Part shown: in pieces, positions 1 through 7,998 of the stretch | Layout of the letters: each line of letters starts with the position of its first letter | Numbering within the stretch: the first letter of the stretch is position 1 | From: an uncultured Prevotellaceae bacterium | GTDB lineage: Bacteria > Bacteroidota > Bacteroidia > Bacteroidales > Bacteroidaceae | Direction: 5' to 3' | DNA length: 36,303 bases | Assembly (NCBI GenBank): GCA_902789415.1 | Contig: CADAOD010000023.1 | Span: 1 to 36,303, forward strand | Translations under genes and position numbers: made by a program | The notes under the pieces: model-generated | Seen by the model: the letters and a program-made list of their open reading frames with translations, nothing else | The model's database searches: none | What the model was told of the DNA's origin: nothing

Positions 1-37
1 AATTGCGAGAATTAAATCTAGAAATTGCGCGCATTAA
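1..37. repeat. Imperfect 15-base direct repeat, 22-base period
   Basis: Bases 1-15 and 23-37 are the same 15-mer (aattgcg.g.attaa) with two differences. The spacing is 22 bases, about two helical turns. The window edge cuts the region, so further copies may lie upstream. Nothing else is recognisable in bases 38-145 apart from the AT-rich leader of the gene remnant at 146. Confidence 0.4.
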
Positions 38-145
38 TAGTAACAATTGAAAGTACTAATAGCTGTTGAAACCTGCACTCCAAGGCGGCAAAACGAGAAT
101 GAGTAAAATATTTAACAAACAAACTATTTAAAAACAAATTGAATT

Positions 146-235
146 ATGGCGATTAAAGTAATTGCTCAGCGTCGAGAGCTTAAAATCGGCAACAAACCAG
201 GTAAGCGTATCATCATGCGCCCCGTCCAAGTTTAA
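146..235 (+). pseudogene. Remnant of Bacteroidetes HU-like DNA-binding protein gene (N-terminus only)
   Basis: A 29-codon frame begins MAIKVIAQRRELKIGNKPG and ends at a stop after ten further residues (KRIIMRPVQV). From family memory, the first 19 residues match the start of the HU-like DNA-binding proteins abundant in Prevotella and Bacteroides, which are usually 130-200 residues long. The tail still resembles the family's next segment (GxYRYxMxP) but has lost a codon, and the frame then closes. The whole DNA-binding fold would be missing, so I read it as a decayed or deleted copy. A genuine 29-residue peptide cannot be excluded. It sits just upstream of proS in the same direction, and an A/T-rich palindrome near 296-318 separates the two. 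Confidence 0.55.
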
Positions 236-311
236 AGGCATAAGGGTAAAAAGGGGAAAATGCAAAAATTGAGTTATGAGTAAGAGAGAAATAAAAATAA
301 AAGCTTTTTTA

Positions 312-343
312 TTTTGTATTTCGCTCGATTTTCAGTACCTTTG
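312..343 (+). promoter_or_regulatory. Bacteroidetes-type promoter of proS
   Basis: TTTTG at 312-316 is followed after 19 bases by TACCTTTG at 336-343, a full match to the sigma-ABfr consensus. The proS start codon lies 30 bases downstream, with a purine-rich AGAGGAAA just before it. Confidence 0.75.
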
Positions 344-373
344 CAGGCAAAATAGAAAACATAGAGGAAAAAT

Positions 374-1855
374 ATGGCAAAAGAATTAAAAGAATTAACG
401 AAAAGAGCTGACAACTACAGTCAGTGGTTTAACGACCTGGTAGTTAAGGCCGACCTGGCAGAGCAGAGTGCTGTACGTGGCTGTATGGTAATTAAACCTT
501 ACGGTTACGCTATCTGGGAGAAGATGCAGCAGCAGCTCGACAAGATGTTTAAGGAAACTGGTGCACAGAACGCATACTTCCCATTGCTCATCCCAAAGTC
601 GTTCCTCTCGAAAGAGGCCGAGCACGTTGAGGGTTTTGCTAAGGAGTGCGCTGTGGTAACACACTACCGTCTGCGCGCAAAGGAGGATAAGAGCGGTGTA
701 GAGGTTGACCCAACAGCTAAGCTCGAGGAGGAACTGATTGTACGTCCTACTTCGGAGACTATTATCTGGAATACATATAAGAACTGGATTCACTCATGGC
801 GCGATCTGCCACTGATGTGCAACCAGTGGTGTAACGTAATGCGTTGGGAGATGCGTACACGCCCATTCCTGCGCACCAGCGAGTTCCTCTGGCAGGAGGG
901 CCACACAGCCCACGCTACCCGTGAGGAGGCTGAGGCTGAGGCACAGAAGATGCTGAAGGTTTATGCCAAGTTTGCCGAAGAGTGGATGGCTGTGCCTGTG
1001 ATACAGGGCGTGAAGAGTGAGACTGAGCGTTTTGCCGGTGCACTGGACACTTACACCATCGAGGCTATGATGCAGGACGGTAAGGCGCTGCAGAGTGGTA
1101 CCAGCCACTTCTTGGGTCAGAACTTTGCCAAGGCATTCGAGGTTACTTATCTTAATAAGGAGAACAAGCCTGAGTATGTATGGGCTACATCGTGGGGTGT
1201 TTCTACCCGACTGATTGGTGCACTCATCATGACTCACAGCGATGATAACGGACTGGTATTGCCTCCACGTCTGGCTCCTATCCAGGTGGTAATTATTCCT
1301 ATCGCTACCAAGCCTGAGCAGATGGAGCAGGTTAACAAGGAGGTGACACCTATCATCGAGGCTCTGCGCGCTAAGGGTATCACCGTGAAGTTTGACGATG
1401 CCGACAACAAGCGTCCTGGCTTTAAGTTTGCTGATTACGAGCTGAAGGGTGTTCCCGTACGTTTGGTTCTGGGTGCTCGCGACCTGGAGAACGGTACTAT
1501 CGAGGTAATGCGCCGCGATACACTGGAGAAGGAGACTCGCAGCATCGACGGTATCACCGAGTACGTTGAGCAGCTGCTGGAGGATATCCAGAAGAATATC
1601 TTCGAGAAGGCCAAGGCTTATCGTGATGCTCACATCTACGAGTGCGAGAACTACGAGGAGTTTAAGGAGAAGGTGAAGGACGGCGGATTCTTCCTGTGCC
1701 ATTGGGACGGTACTGCCGAGACTGAGGCTAAGATTAAGGAGGAGACTCAGGCCACTATCCGCTGCGTGCCTTTCGGCGTAGAGCAGACTCCTGGTGTGGA
1801 TATGGTAACTGGTAAGCCAGCGAAGGCTCGCGTAATTATCGCGAGATCTTATTAA
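374..1855 (+). CDS. proS: Prolyl-tRNA synthetase (archaeal/eukaryotic type)
   Basis: Cytoplasmic class II aminoacyl-tRNA synthetase charging tRNA-Pro with proline. The 493-residue protein has the ProS type 3 layout. The catalytic domain carries RPTSET (124-129), motif 2 with [18 protein letters not shown] (161-178) and a motif 3 region around [15 protein letters not shown] (270-284). An anticodon-binding domain follows from about 300 to 400. A C-terminal domain includes FLCHWDG and a second Cys in TIRCVPF, and ends in the ARSY tail usual for this type. The large editing insertion of E. coli-type ProRS is absent. It has its own promoter and a strong terminator, so it is transcribed alone. Length is normal and nothing is broken. 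Confidence 0.96.
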   Translation: MAKELKELTKRADNYSQWFNDLVVKADLAEQSAVRGCMVIKPYGYAIWEKMQQQLDKMFKETGAQNAYFPLLIPKSFLSKEAEHVEGFAKECAVVTHYRLRAKEDKSGVEVDPTAKLEEELIVRPTSETIIWNTYKNWIHSWRDLPLMCNQWCNVMRWEMRTRPFLRTSEFLWQEGHTAHATREEAEAEAQKMLKVYAKFAEEWMAVPVIQGVKSETERFAGALDTYTIEAMMQDGKALQSGTSHFLGQNFAKAFEVTYLNKENKPEYVWATSWGVSTRLIGALIMTHSDDNGLVLPPRLAPIQVVIIPIATKPEQMEQVNKEVTPIIEALRAKGITVKFDDADNKRPGFKFADYELKGVPVRLVLGARDLENGTIEVMRRDTLEKETRSIDGITEYVEQLLEDIQKNIFEKAKAYRDAHIYECENYEEFKEKVKDGGFFLCHWDGTAETEAKIKEETQATIRCVPFGVEQTPGVDMVTGKPAKARVIIARSY

Positions 1856-1887
1856 TTGACAGTTGATAGTTGACAATTGACAATTAT
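1856..1887. repeat. ATTGACA-type intergenic tandem repeat
   Basis: Directly after the proS stop there are four loose copies of a 7-10 base unit (attgacag, ttgatag, ttgacaa, ttgacaatta). The same kind of sequence fills gaps in the ilv operon (19781-19815 and 21529-21568), and a related CATTGA(A/C) form occurs inside cbiB (26610-26642). Confidence 0.6.
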
Positions 1888-1894
1888 AAAAAGT

Positions 1895-1927
1895 AAAAGA
1901 GGAACCTTCTCAGGTTCCTCTTTTTTT
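1895..1927. terminator. Bidirectional intrinsic terminator after proS
   Basis: A 10-bp perfect stem (1898-1907 with 1912-1921) has a 4-base loop. It is flanked by an A-run on the left and seven T on the right. On the minus strand the hairpin is followed by TTTTACTTTTT, so it can also end the candidate minus-strand small RNA. Confidence 0.9.
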
Positions 1928-2048
1928 AACCATAAACTAATGCTCTTAAAAAATTAATTAAACATTACTTTATGGAGGCCGAAATATCACTTACCTCACG
2001 ATAAATCCATTTCTAATTAACCTTAATAATCTAATACCATGAAAAACA
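1895..2048 (-). ncRNA. Candidate small RNA or orphan leader between a promoter and a terminator
   Basis: On the minus strand a TACCTTTG box at 2055-2062 points into a roughly 150-base stretch with no credible gene. That stretch ends at the hairpin terminator 1895-1927, so the arrangement predicts a short free-standing transcript. Within it one frame stays open for about 16 codons, reading HGIRLLRLIRNGFIVR then stop (near 1965-2010). It has no in-frame ATG, so it may be a decayed or unusual leader peptide. I do not recognise an Rfam family with confidence. Confidence 0.4.
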
Positions 2049-2054
2049 CATGTG

Positions 2055-2062
2055 CAAAGGTA
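2055..2062 (-). promoter_or_regulatory. TAnnTTTG promoter element facing the candidate small RNA
   Basis: TACCTTTG is read on the minus strand. No good TTTG box lies 19-20 bases upstream. That upstream space holds an inverted repeat (2071-2077 with 2088-2094) which may be a weak terminator for the DUF3256 operon. Confidence 0.5.
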
Positions 2063-2111
2063 AATTATTTCTTCTGAAAGTAAGAAATCAGAAGCCACAA
2101 AGTACCTTAAT

Positions 2112-2579
2112 TTAACGTTTGTTTAACAATTCATCGTCCCGCTTTAGGATATTTTGCATTTCCAAACGATTTATTCTTTTTTGCTGTGCCTCGGTAAACT
2201 TTGGCGCTGCAATGGGCTGCCAGGCGGTGGTAAAGTAGTGTACCCTACTCTGCCCGTAGATGGAGTCGACGGTAAACGTCTCGATCATCACTACGGTGCT
2301 GTCCATCAGCAACAAATCGGTGCGCAGCGATGGGTTCATACGGATGGTAATACTATCATCGCCCAGCGCAATCATCTCGCTGGTGCCGCCTAACTGGTTT
2401 TTTACCTCGGCCTTCATCCCCGAATCCAAGAAATCGATAAAATCCAAACGATTGTTCTTGGAGAGATAAGGCATTAATGAATCGGGTATCTGCCTGAACA
2501 CATCACGGATAGTGACGCTCTGGGCTGATGCCTGATTAAGTGTTGTGGCCAACAAAAGGGCCATCATGAATTTCTTCAT
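2112..2579 (-). CDS. DUF3256 family exported protein
   Basis: A 155-residue protein with a clear signal peptide (MKKFMMALLLATTLNQASAQ, cleavage after about residue 20), so periplasmic or outer-membrane facing. The body fits DUF3256, a Bacteroidetes family of unknown function: a short N-terminal helix region with DVFRQIPDSLMPYLSKNNRLDFIDFLDS, then a KNQLGGTSEM motif and a beta-rich core. Its start codon overlaps the stop of the preceding paaK gene in ATGA, so it is translationally coupled as the last gene of the long ileS operon. No function is known and the neighbours do not predict one. A family relative such as a lipid-binding or BLIP-like fold cannot be judged from the sequence alone. Confidence 0.8.
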   Translation of the reverse strand: MKKFMMALLLATTLNQASAQSVTIRDVFRQIPDSLMPYLSKNNRLDFIDFLDSGMKAEVKNQLGGTSEMIALGDDSITIRMNPSLRTDLLLMDSTVVMIETFTVDSIYGQSRVHYFTTAWQPIAAPKFTEAQQKRINRLEMQNILKRDDELLNKR

Positions 2580-3916
2580 GCGCGACTGGGTCTTTTATCT
2601 ATTACACGAACGGCCTTGCCCTCGCTTTGTGGCAACGAGCCCTTCTTTACAAGTTTTACTACTGGGGTGAGCAGAATCTCGTCCTTGAGTGCACGCTGGA
2701 TATCCTTCATCATCTTCTGCATCTCGGGATAGATCTCGGTCTCAAGGCTGTCGAGCTCAACCTCAACGGTCATCACGTCGTTATCGTCGATGGTCTCGAG
2801 GGTGATGAGATAGTTGCTACCCAAACCAGGATACTGCACCAGAATCTTCTCGACCTGCATGGGGAATACGTTCACACCCTTGATGATAAACATATCGTCG
2901 GTACGACCCTTGATACGGTCGATACGACGGTGGGTGCGGCCGCACTTACATGGCTCGGCAATGATGCGGGTAAGGTCGCGCGTACGGTAGCGCAGGATAG
3001 GCATCATGGTGCGGTCGAGTGTAGTAAGTACCATCTCGCCCATCTCGCCATCGGGTACAGGCTCGAGGGTATCGGGATCTACAATCTCAACAATATAGTT
3101 ATCCTCCCACAGGTGCATACCGTCCTGATACTTACACTCGAAGGCTACACCAGGACCGTTCATCTCGGTCATACCAAACGAGTTGTAGGCTTTTACACCC
3201 AGCATGCGCTCGATGCGGCGGCGCTGCTCCTCGGTGTGGGGCTCGGCACCGATGCAAAGGGTGCGCAGTTTGGTGGTAGCAGGATCAACGCCCTCCTCCT
3301 TGAACACCTCGGCCAAACGGATGGCATAAGATGGGATGGCGTGCAGGCAGGTTGTACCAAAATCCTTGATAAATTTGATCTGACGCTTAGAGTTTCCGGC
3401 TGCGGCAGGAACTGTCATGGCACCCAACCACTCGGCACCATACTGGAATCCGAGTCCGCCGGTAAACATACCATAGCCCGAAGAGTTCTGGAACACATCG
3501 CTTTTGCGGCAGCCTACCATATACAGGTTGCGGGCAATCATGTTGGCCCACGAACAGATGTCGTGCTCGGAGTAAACCACTACGCAGGGGTTACCTGTGG
3601 TACCGCTGGTAGAGTGGATACGAACAGCATCGTCCAAGTTGCCGCCAACGAGTCCGTAGGGATAGTTATCGCGCAGGTCCTGCTTGGTGGTAAAAGGAAT
3701 CTTACGCAAATCATCCAGGCTGTTGATTGAGTCGGCCGTGATGCCCAGTTCGCCTAATCGTTTCTTGTAGAAAGGCGACTTCAGACAAACGTTGATCGTG
3801 TCCTTTAGTTTCTTAACTTGCAACTGCTGGAGTTGCTCTCTTGGCATTTTCTCGATTTCGGGCTGCCAGCACTCGCCGTCGGGCTTGATGGTAGCCATAA
3901 TCTTCTCGTCAGTCAT
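2576..3916 (-). CDS. paaK: Phenylacetate-CoA ligase family protein
   Basis: A cytoplasmic adenylate-forming enzyme of 446 residues. It should activate an aryl acid (phenylacetate, indoleacetate or similar) to its CoA thioester using ATP. The AMP-binding P-loop STSGTTGNP lies at residues 102-110, a YNSFGMTE adenine-contact motif near 245, and the RYRTRDLT hinge region near 305. The C-terminal PaaK domain has GRTDDMFIIKGVNVFP. Length is typical. In anaerobic gut Bacteroidales such genes usually serve in aromatic amino acid synthesis or breakdown with indolepyruvate oxidoreductase. Those partner genes are not in this window, so the true substrate is inferred. It is cotranscribed with rsmE upstream (42-base gap) and overlaps the DUF3256 gene downstream. 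Confidence 0.9.
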   Translation of the reverse strand: MTDEKIMATIKPDGECWQPEIEKMPREQLQQLQVKKLKDTINVCLKSPFYKKRLGELGITADSINSLDDLRKIPFTTKQDLRDNYPYGLVGGNLDDAVRIHSTSGTTGNPCVVVYSEHDICSWANMIARNLYMVGCRKSDVFQNSSGYGMFTGGLGFQYGAEWLGAMTVPAAAGNSKRQIKFIKDFGTTCLHAIPSYAIRLAEVFKEEGVDPATTKLRTLCIGAEPHTEEQRRRIERMLGVKAYNSFGMTEMNGPGVAFECKYQDGMHLWEDNYIVEIVDPDTLEPVPDGEMGEMVLTTLDRTMMPILRYRTRDLTRIIAEPCKCGRTHRRIDRIKGRTDDMFIIKGVNVFPMQVEKILVQYPGLGSNYLITLETIDDNDVMTVEVELDSLETEIYPEMQKMMKDIQRALKDEILLTPVVKLVKKGSLPQSEGKAVRVIDKRPSRA

Positions 3917-3958
3917 ATCTTATAGTTTATTTTGGTTTATCGTTTTATATTGTTATTG

Positions 3959-4678
3959 CTACTTTTGTGCCAACTGCATCATCATCACGGCAGCCAAGCC
4001 TGCTGTCTCGGTACGCAGGCGAGCCGAACCTAAGCTTACCGATACCCAACCGGCAGCCACGGCAGCCTTCACCTCGTCGATCGAGAAATCGCCCTCGGGA
4101 CCAACCAACACGGTAACATCCTGGGTGTCGGAAGGCTTGCGCAGCTCGTCGAACAGCTCTACACGGGGCACCTCCTCGTAGCAGTGGGCGATGTACTTAC
4201 GACCCTGAATAGGCTGCTCGAGGAAATGGTTGAAGTGTACCATCTCGTTAACCTGGGGTTTCCAGGCTTTGTGACTCTGCTTAACGGCTGCGGTTACAAT
4301 CTTATCCAGGCGCACCAGCTTTACCAGGCGGCGCTCGGAGAACTTACAGTTAAGGAACGACACCTCGTCGATACCAACCTCGGTGGCTTTCTCCATCATC
4401 CACTCCATGCGGTCCATCATCTTGGTGGGCGCAATGCCTAAATGCAGATGACCCTTCCACTGGGGCTCCTGGGGCAGTTTCTCCAATATCTCGTAATAGC
4501 AGTGATGGGTAGCAGCTACCGTTACCTGCGCACGAAAGTAGTTGCCTTCGCCATCCATCAGAAACAGCTCGTCGCCACTCTTCAGGCGCAGCACACGCAT
4601 GGCGTGCATGGCCTCGTCGGTAGGCAGCTCGGTCTGATTTTCGGCATCAGGCACAAAAAAATATCTTGCTTCCTTCAT
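3959..4678 (-). CDS. rsmE: 16S rRNA (uracil-1498-N3)-methyltransferase
   Basis: A SPOUT-class methyltransferase placing a methyl group on U1498 of 16S rRNA in the decoding region, using S-adenosylmethionine. The 239-residue protein has an N-terminal PUA-like domain (about 1-70). The C-terminal trefoil-knot domain carries the family motifs GPEGDF (193-198) and SLGSARLRTETA (215-226), and the QSHKAWKP segment (134-141) matches the conserved Q-S-x-R/K region. Length is normal. It lies 22 bases after the transporter gene and 42 bases before paaK in the same operon. The functional link to these neighbours is likely only shared transcription. Confidence 0.93.
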   Translation of the reverse strand: MKEARYFFVPDAENQTELPTDEAMHAMRVLRLKSGDELFLMDGEGNYFRAQVTVAATHHCYYEILEKLPQEPQWKGHLHLGIAPTKMMDRMEWMMEKATEVGIDEVSFLNCKFSERRLVKLVRLDKIVTAAVKQSHKAWKPQVNEMVHFNHFLEQPIQGRKYIAHCYEEVPRVELFDELRKPSDTQDVTVLVGPEGDFSIDEVKAAVAAGWVSVSLGSARLRTETAGLAAVMMMQLAQK

Positions 4679-4700
4679 ATTCTATTTAGCGTAATCTGTA

Positions 4701-6011
4701 TTATTTCTTTTCCGGATGGAAAACCAGGGCAAACGATATACCTACAACGAGGGCAAATGCGGCAAAGATAAACCAGCATGTGGTCCACTCGCCCTGCAGG
4801 AATCCGTTCTCCCAATAACAGTAATGGTTTACTATCTCGCCGGCTGCCAGCGTACCTACGGTAGCACCAACACCATTGGTCATCATCATAAACAAGCCCT
4901 GAGCCGAAGCCTTGATGCTGGGTTCGCACTCCTGATCGACGAAGATACCACCCGACACATTGAAGAAGTCGAAGGCAACACCGTAAACGATACATGACAG
5001 GATGAACATGATAACACCAGGCATAGCGGGATTACCAACACCGAAGAATCCGAAACGGAACACCCAGGCGAACATAGACATGAGCATAACAACCTTGATG
5101 CCATAACGCTTAAGGAAGAATGGAATCATGAGGATGCACAGGGCCTCGCTAATCTGCGAGATACTGGTGAGCAGGGTGGCATTGTTAGCGGCAAACGAGC
5201 TGGCAATGGCAGCATCGGCACTACCCTTAAAGCTGGTAATGAACGGACCGGCATAGCCATTGGTTACCTGCAGACACATACCCAACAGGGCCGAGAAGAT
5301 AAAGAACAGGGCCATGTTGCGGCTCTTGAACAGCTTAAAGGCATTGAGGCCAAGGCTCTCGATGAGCGAAACCTTCTCCTTAACAACCACCTTACACTCG
5401 GGCAATGTGAAGCAGTAGAAGCAGAGCACAATGCTGAGGATGCCTGATACAAAGAACTGCATGTAGGTGTACTGGAACTTATAGGCGCTGTCGGCCAAAG
5501 TCATACCAAAGCTGCCATTCTGCCATACGGCACAGTTAACAAACCACATGGTTACGATGAAACCTACGGTGCCCAGCACACGGATGGGTGGAAAATCCTT
5601 AACGGTATCAAGACCGTTATTCTTCAGAATAGTAAATGCGGCTGTGTTAGACAGCGCGATGGTGGGCATAAAGAATGCCACACTAAGGGTGTAGAGCGTG
5701 ATGAACAGCGACTTATCGGTCAACTCGTTGCCGAAGCCTGCCTGAACGCCTAACCACCAGCAGCCCAACATAAAGCCGCCGGCTGCCAAGTGGCACAAGC
5801 CCAACAGGCGCTGTGGCTGGATATACTTATCGGCTACAATACCCATCAATGTGGGCATAAAGATACTTACAATACCCTGAATAGCATAGAACCAGGAAAT
5901 CTTATCACCCAGTCCGGCCACTCCGAGGTAGTTACCCATACATGTAAGATAAGCTCCCCAAACTGCGAACTCCAGGAAGTTCATCAATGCTAAACGGAAT
6001 TTCAGATTCAT
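4701..6011 (-). CDS. MFS transporter, nucleoside:H+ symporter-like
   Basis: A 436-residue polytopic inner-membrane protein with about 12 predicted hydrophobic segments and no signal peptide. The N-terminus (LALMNFLEFAVWGAYLTCMG) and the following GIVSIFMPTLMGIVADKY segment resemble the nucleoside:proton symporter branch of the major facilitator superfamily (NupG/XapB, Nuc_H_symport). A large cytoplasmic loop between helices 6 and 7 carries LPECKVVVKEKV. It would import nucleosides or a similar small solute with protons. The substrate is inferred from family resemblance only. It lies 23 bases after the DUF4296 gene and 22 bases before rsmE, within the operon. Confidence 0.72.
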   Translation of the reverse strand: MNLKFRLALMNFLEFAVWGAYLTCMGNYLGVAGLGDKISWFYAIQGIVSIFMPTLMGIVADKYIQPQRLLGLCHLAAGGFMLGCWWLGVQAGFGNELTDKSLFITLYTLSVAFFMPTIALSNTAAFTILKNNGLDTVKDFPPIRVLGTVGFIVTMWFVNCAVWQNGSFGMTLADSAYKFQYTYMQFFVSGILSIVLCFYCFTLPECKVVVKEKVSLIESLGLNAFKLFKSRNMALFFIFSALLGMCLQVTNGYAGPFITSFKGSADAAIASSFAANNATLLTSISQISEALCILMIPFFLKRYGIKVVMLMSMFAWVFRFGFFGVGNPAMPGVIMFILSCIVYGVAFDFFNVSGGIFVDQECEPSIKASAQGLFMMMTNGVGATVGTLAAGEIVNHYCYWENGFLQGEWTTCWFIFAAFALVVGISFALVFHPEKK

Positions 6012-6034
6012 AATTGTTTCTTAGATACTTGGTT

Positions 6035-6967
6035 TTACTTTTTCGGTTCATTCTTGCGCATCTTCTGAATGTCGCCGATGGTTAACGGGCGTCCGGCAAC
6101 ATGCTGACCGGGACCGCGCTGCGACTCGTACTGAGCTGTATCGGGTTTCATTTCAAGGATGCTGTCGCGCTGGGGTTGTGGCATCACGGGCTGCTCGATA
6201 ATCTTATTATGGAATCGGAACAGCTGGATGTTGTTCACAAACAGCACGCAAAGACTGTTGGTGTCGTCGGTTGATGGGCGCATGCCACACATCACAAAGC
6301 CCTTAATCTCTTTTACACGCTCCTTGCAATAAGGAATGCGCAGCGTGGTATTGCCCGACGACGAAACGGTAGAATACTGCTTAACAGTACTATCGTTGGC
6401 ATAAGTAATGGCTAAATACACGGTGGCCTGACGGTTGCCTTGCTGCATGAGCCAGGTGGTGTTCATGCTGAACATGAAGCTGTCGCCCGCACGATAGGCG
6501 GTGTCGGCTTTCTGGGCAAACTGGTACAGGTGGTACGGACGGTCGTTTAACAGCATGAGCGCACGGTTGCCTTTCCATACATCGGCTGTATCGCCACTGA
6601 GCGAAGCGGCCTTAATGGGGCCCTCGCTCACAGCGGCGCCATATTTCTCGGCCTCGTTGTTAAGGCGTTCCTGCACGTGCTTGTAAATCTCCTGAAAGCG
6701 ATCGGCACGGGTGTAGTAATACACCAGCGACGAATCGAACTGGGCCTGGGTGAGTCCGTGCTTCTTGAGCACCAACTCGAAGTTTAAACGGCGATTGTAA
6801 TCCTGACTACCATCCTGCTGCATGGCTATGCCCTGCGCTACATGATAATCGTATATCAAGTCCTCCATATCGTCGGGCTGGATATACTCCGAAGGCACCG
6901 ATGGCTTACAGCTAACCATAAGCGCAACTGCTGCTACCAAAACAATATGTATAGCCTTACTCTTCAA
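6035..6967 (-). CDS. DUF4296 lipoprotein
   Basis: A 310-residue predicted lipoprotein. A hydrophobic leader is followed by the lipobox LMVSC (Cys at about 20). The N-terminal half matches DUF4296, a Bacteroidetes family: a helical domain with MEDLIYDYHVAQG, then LNFELVLKKHGLTQAQFDSS and YYTRADRFQEIYKHV. The second half is less familiar and probably beta-rich, ending in a Pro/Gln-rich charged tail. Function is unknown. The gene overlaps the end of lspA by 11 bases. That pairing makes sense because LspA cleaves the leader of lipoproteins like this one, though the coupling may be coincidence. Confidence 0.82.
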   Translation of the reverse strand: MKSKAIHIVLVAAVALMVSCKPSVPSEYIQPDDMEDLIYDYHVAQGIAMQQDGSQDYNRRLNFELVLKKHGLTQAQFDSSLVYYYTRADRFQEIYKHVQERLNNEAEKYGAAVSEGPIKAASLSGDTADVWKGNRALMLLNDRPYHLYQFAQKADTAYRAGDSFMFSMNTTWLMQQGNRQATVYLAITYANDSTVKQYSTVSSSGNTTLRIPYCKERVKEIKGFVMCGMRPSTDDTNSLCVLFVNNIQLFRFHNKIIEQPVMPQPQRDSILEMKPDTAQYESQRGPGQHVAGRPLTIGDIQKMRKNEPKK

Positions 6968-7604
6968 CGTTATTTGTTTCTTTCTTAAGTGTAATCTTAC
7001 TTATTTCTTCACGATAAAACAGCAACAGCAGCACTACGCTCACGCTGATGCTGGCATCGGCAAAATTAAATACCGGACTAAAGAACACAAAGTGCTGTCC
7101 GCCCACAAATGGCATCCAAGTGGGCCAGTCGGTCTCAATCAGCGGGAAGTAGAACATATCTACCACCTTACCCATCAGGAAAGGCGCATAACCCGTACCG
7201 AAATCAACAAAGTACGACAAGTAATATGGCGACGACTCGTTAAACATCATGCCATAGAACATGCAGTCAATCAGATTGCCTGCAGCTCCTGCCAGTACCA
7301 TCGATAAGCATACCAGATAGCCTGTGCGGGCATTCTTGTTAACCTGCTGCCAAATGTAATATCCCAACACGCCGATAGCTACCACACGGAACAACGACAG
7401 CACGATTTTGCTGCCCAACTGCATGCCAAAGGCCATGCCCATGTTCTCGATAAACGTGATATAAAACCAGTCGGTGATATGGATACTTTCGTGGAGCGTC
7501 ATCGACGTCTTCACCCAGATCTTGATAGCCTGGTCAATAAGGAGAATGGCGACTATGATTAATGTCGCCAATCTTCCTTTTGTTATCAGAGGTCCGTGCG
7601 TCAC
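6957..7604 (-). CDS. lspA: Lipoprotein signal peptidase (signal peptidase II)
   Basis: An inner-membrane aspartyl protease that removes signal peptides from diacylated prolipoproteins. The 215-residue protein has four hydrophobic segments. The family motifs are ENMGMAFG (53-60), GNLID with the first catalytic Asp at 113, and FNFADA with the second at 183. It is longer than E. coli LspA (164 residues) because of an insertion at about 120-175, common in Bacteroidetes. The start is GTG, overlapping the upstream dksA-like stop in GTGA, so the two are translationally coupled. No ATG lies at a better position nearby. Confidence 0.94.
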   Translation of the reverse strand: MTHGPLITKGRLATLIIVAILLIDQAIKIWVKTSMTLHESIHITDWFYITFIENMGMAFGMQLGSKIVLSLFRVVAIGVLGYYIWQQVNKNARTGYLVCLSMVLAGAAGNLIDCMFYGMMFNESSPYYLSYFVDFGTGYAPFLMGKVVDMFYFPLIETDWPTWMPFVGGQHFVFFSPVFNFADASISVSVVLLLLFYREEISKITLKKETNNVEE

Positions 7605-7981
7605 TTTTTCTGGTTCAGCTTAGACTCTACACTCAATGTTGCATGAGGAACAGCGCGCAGGCGCTCCTTTGGTATCAGCTTGCCGGTAATGCGGTCGATA
7701 CCGTAGGTTTTGTTCTCAATGCGAACCAACGCGGCCTTGAGGCCCTGAATGAACTTCTGCTGGCGGGCGGCCATCGAAATCAGCTCCTCCTTCGATTGGG
7801 TGGCACTACCCTCCTCCAATGCCTTGTAGGTGGGCGATGTGTCGTCGACGTCGTTGCTGTCCTCGTTGGTGAGCACACGCATCATCTGTTCATAATCACG
7901 CTTGGCCAAAGCCATCTTTTCATTAATAATCTGACGGAACTCTTCGAGCTCCTCGTCAGTATAGCGAGTCTTCTCTGCCAT
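7601..7981 (-). CDS. DksA/TraR-family protein without zinc-finger cysteines
   Basis: A 126-residue protein of the DksA/TraR family, RNA polymerase secondary-channel binders that tune transcription with ppGpp. The N-terminal helices carry many charged residues (DEELEEFRQIINEKM, then NDVDDTSPTYKALEEGS). The C-terminal globular region (about 88-118) keeps TYGIDRITGKLIPKERL and VPHATLSVE. The whole protein has no cysteine, so the C4 zinc site of classical DksA is absent. Asp96 is where a Cys is expected. It lies between ileS (17-base gap) and lspA (GTGA overlap), an order I associate with Bacteroidales genomes. A regulatory role is inferred from the fold; the partner and target genes are unknown. 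Confidence 0.85.
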   Translation of the reverse strand: MAEKTRYTDEELEEFRQIINEKMALAKRDYEQMMRVLTNEDSNDVDDTSPTYKALEEGSATQSKEELISMAARQQKFIQGLKAALVRIENKTYGIDRITGKLIPKERLRAVPHATLSVESKLNQKK

Positions 7982-7998
7982 AATACTTTAGTTATTGA

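Noticed and set aside
794-1876. A 360-codon minus-strand frame opposite proS
   Set aside because: It is the antisense shadow of a strongly conserved synthetase gene; low-complexity Leu/Ser/His-rich translation and no promoter.
2627-3730. A 367-codon plus-strand frame opposite paaK
   Set aside because: Antisense shadow of the ligase gene; the translation has no family resemblance.
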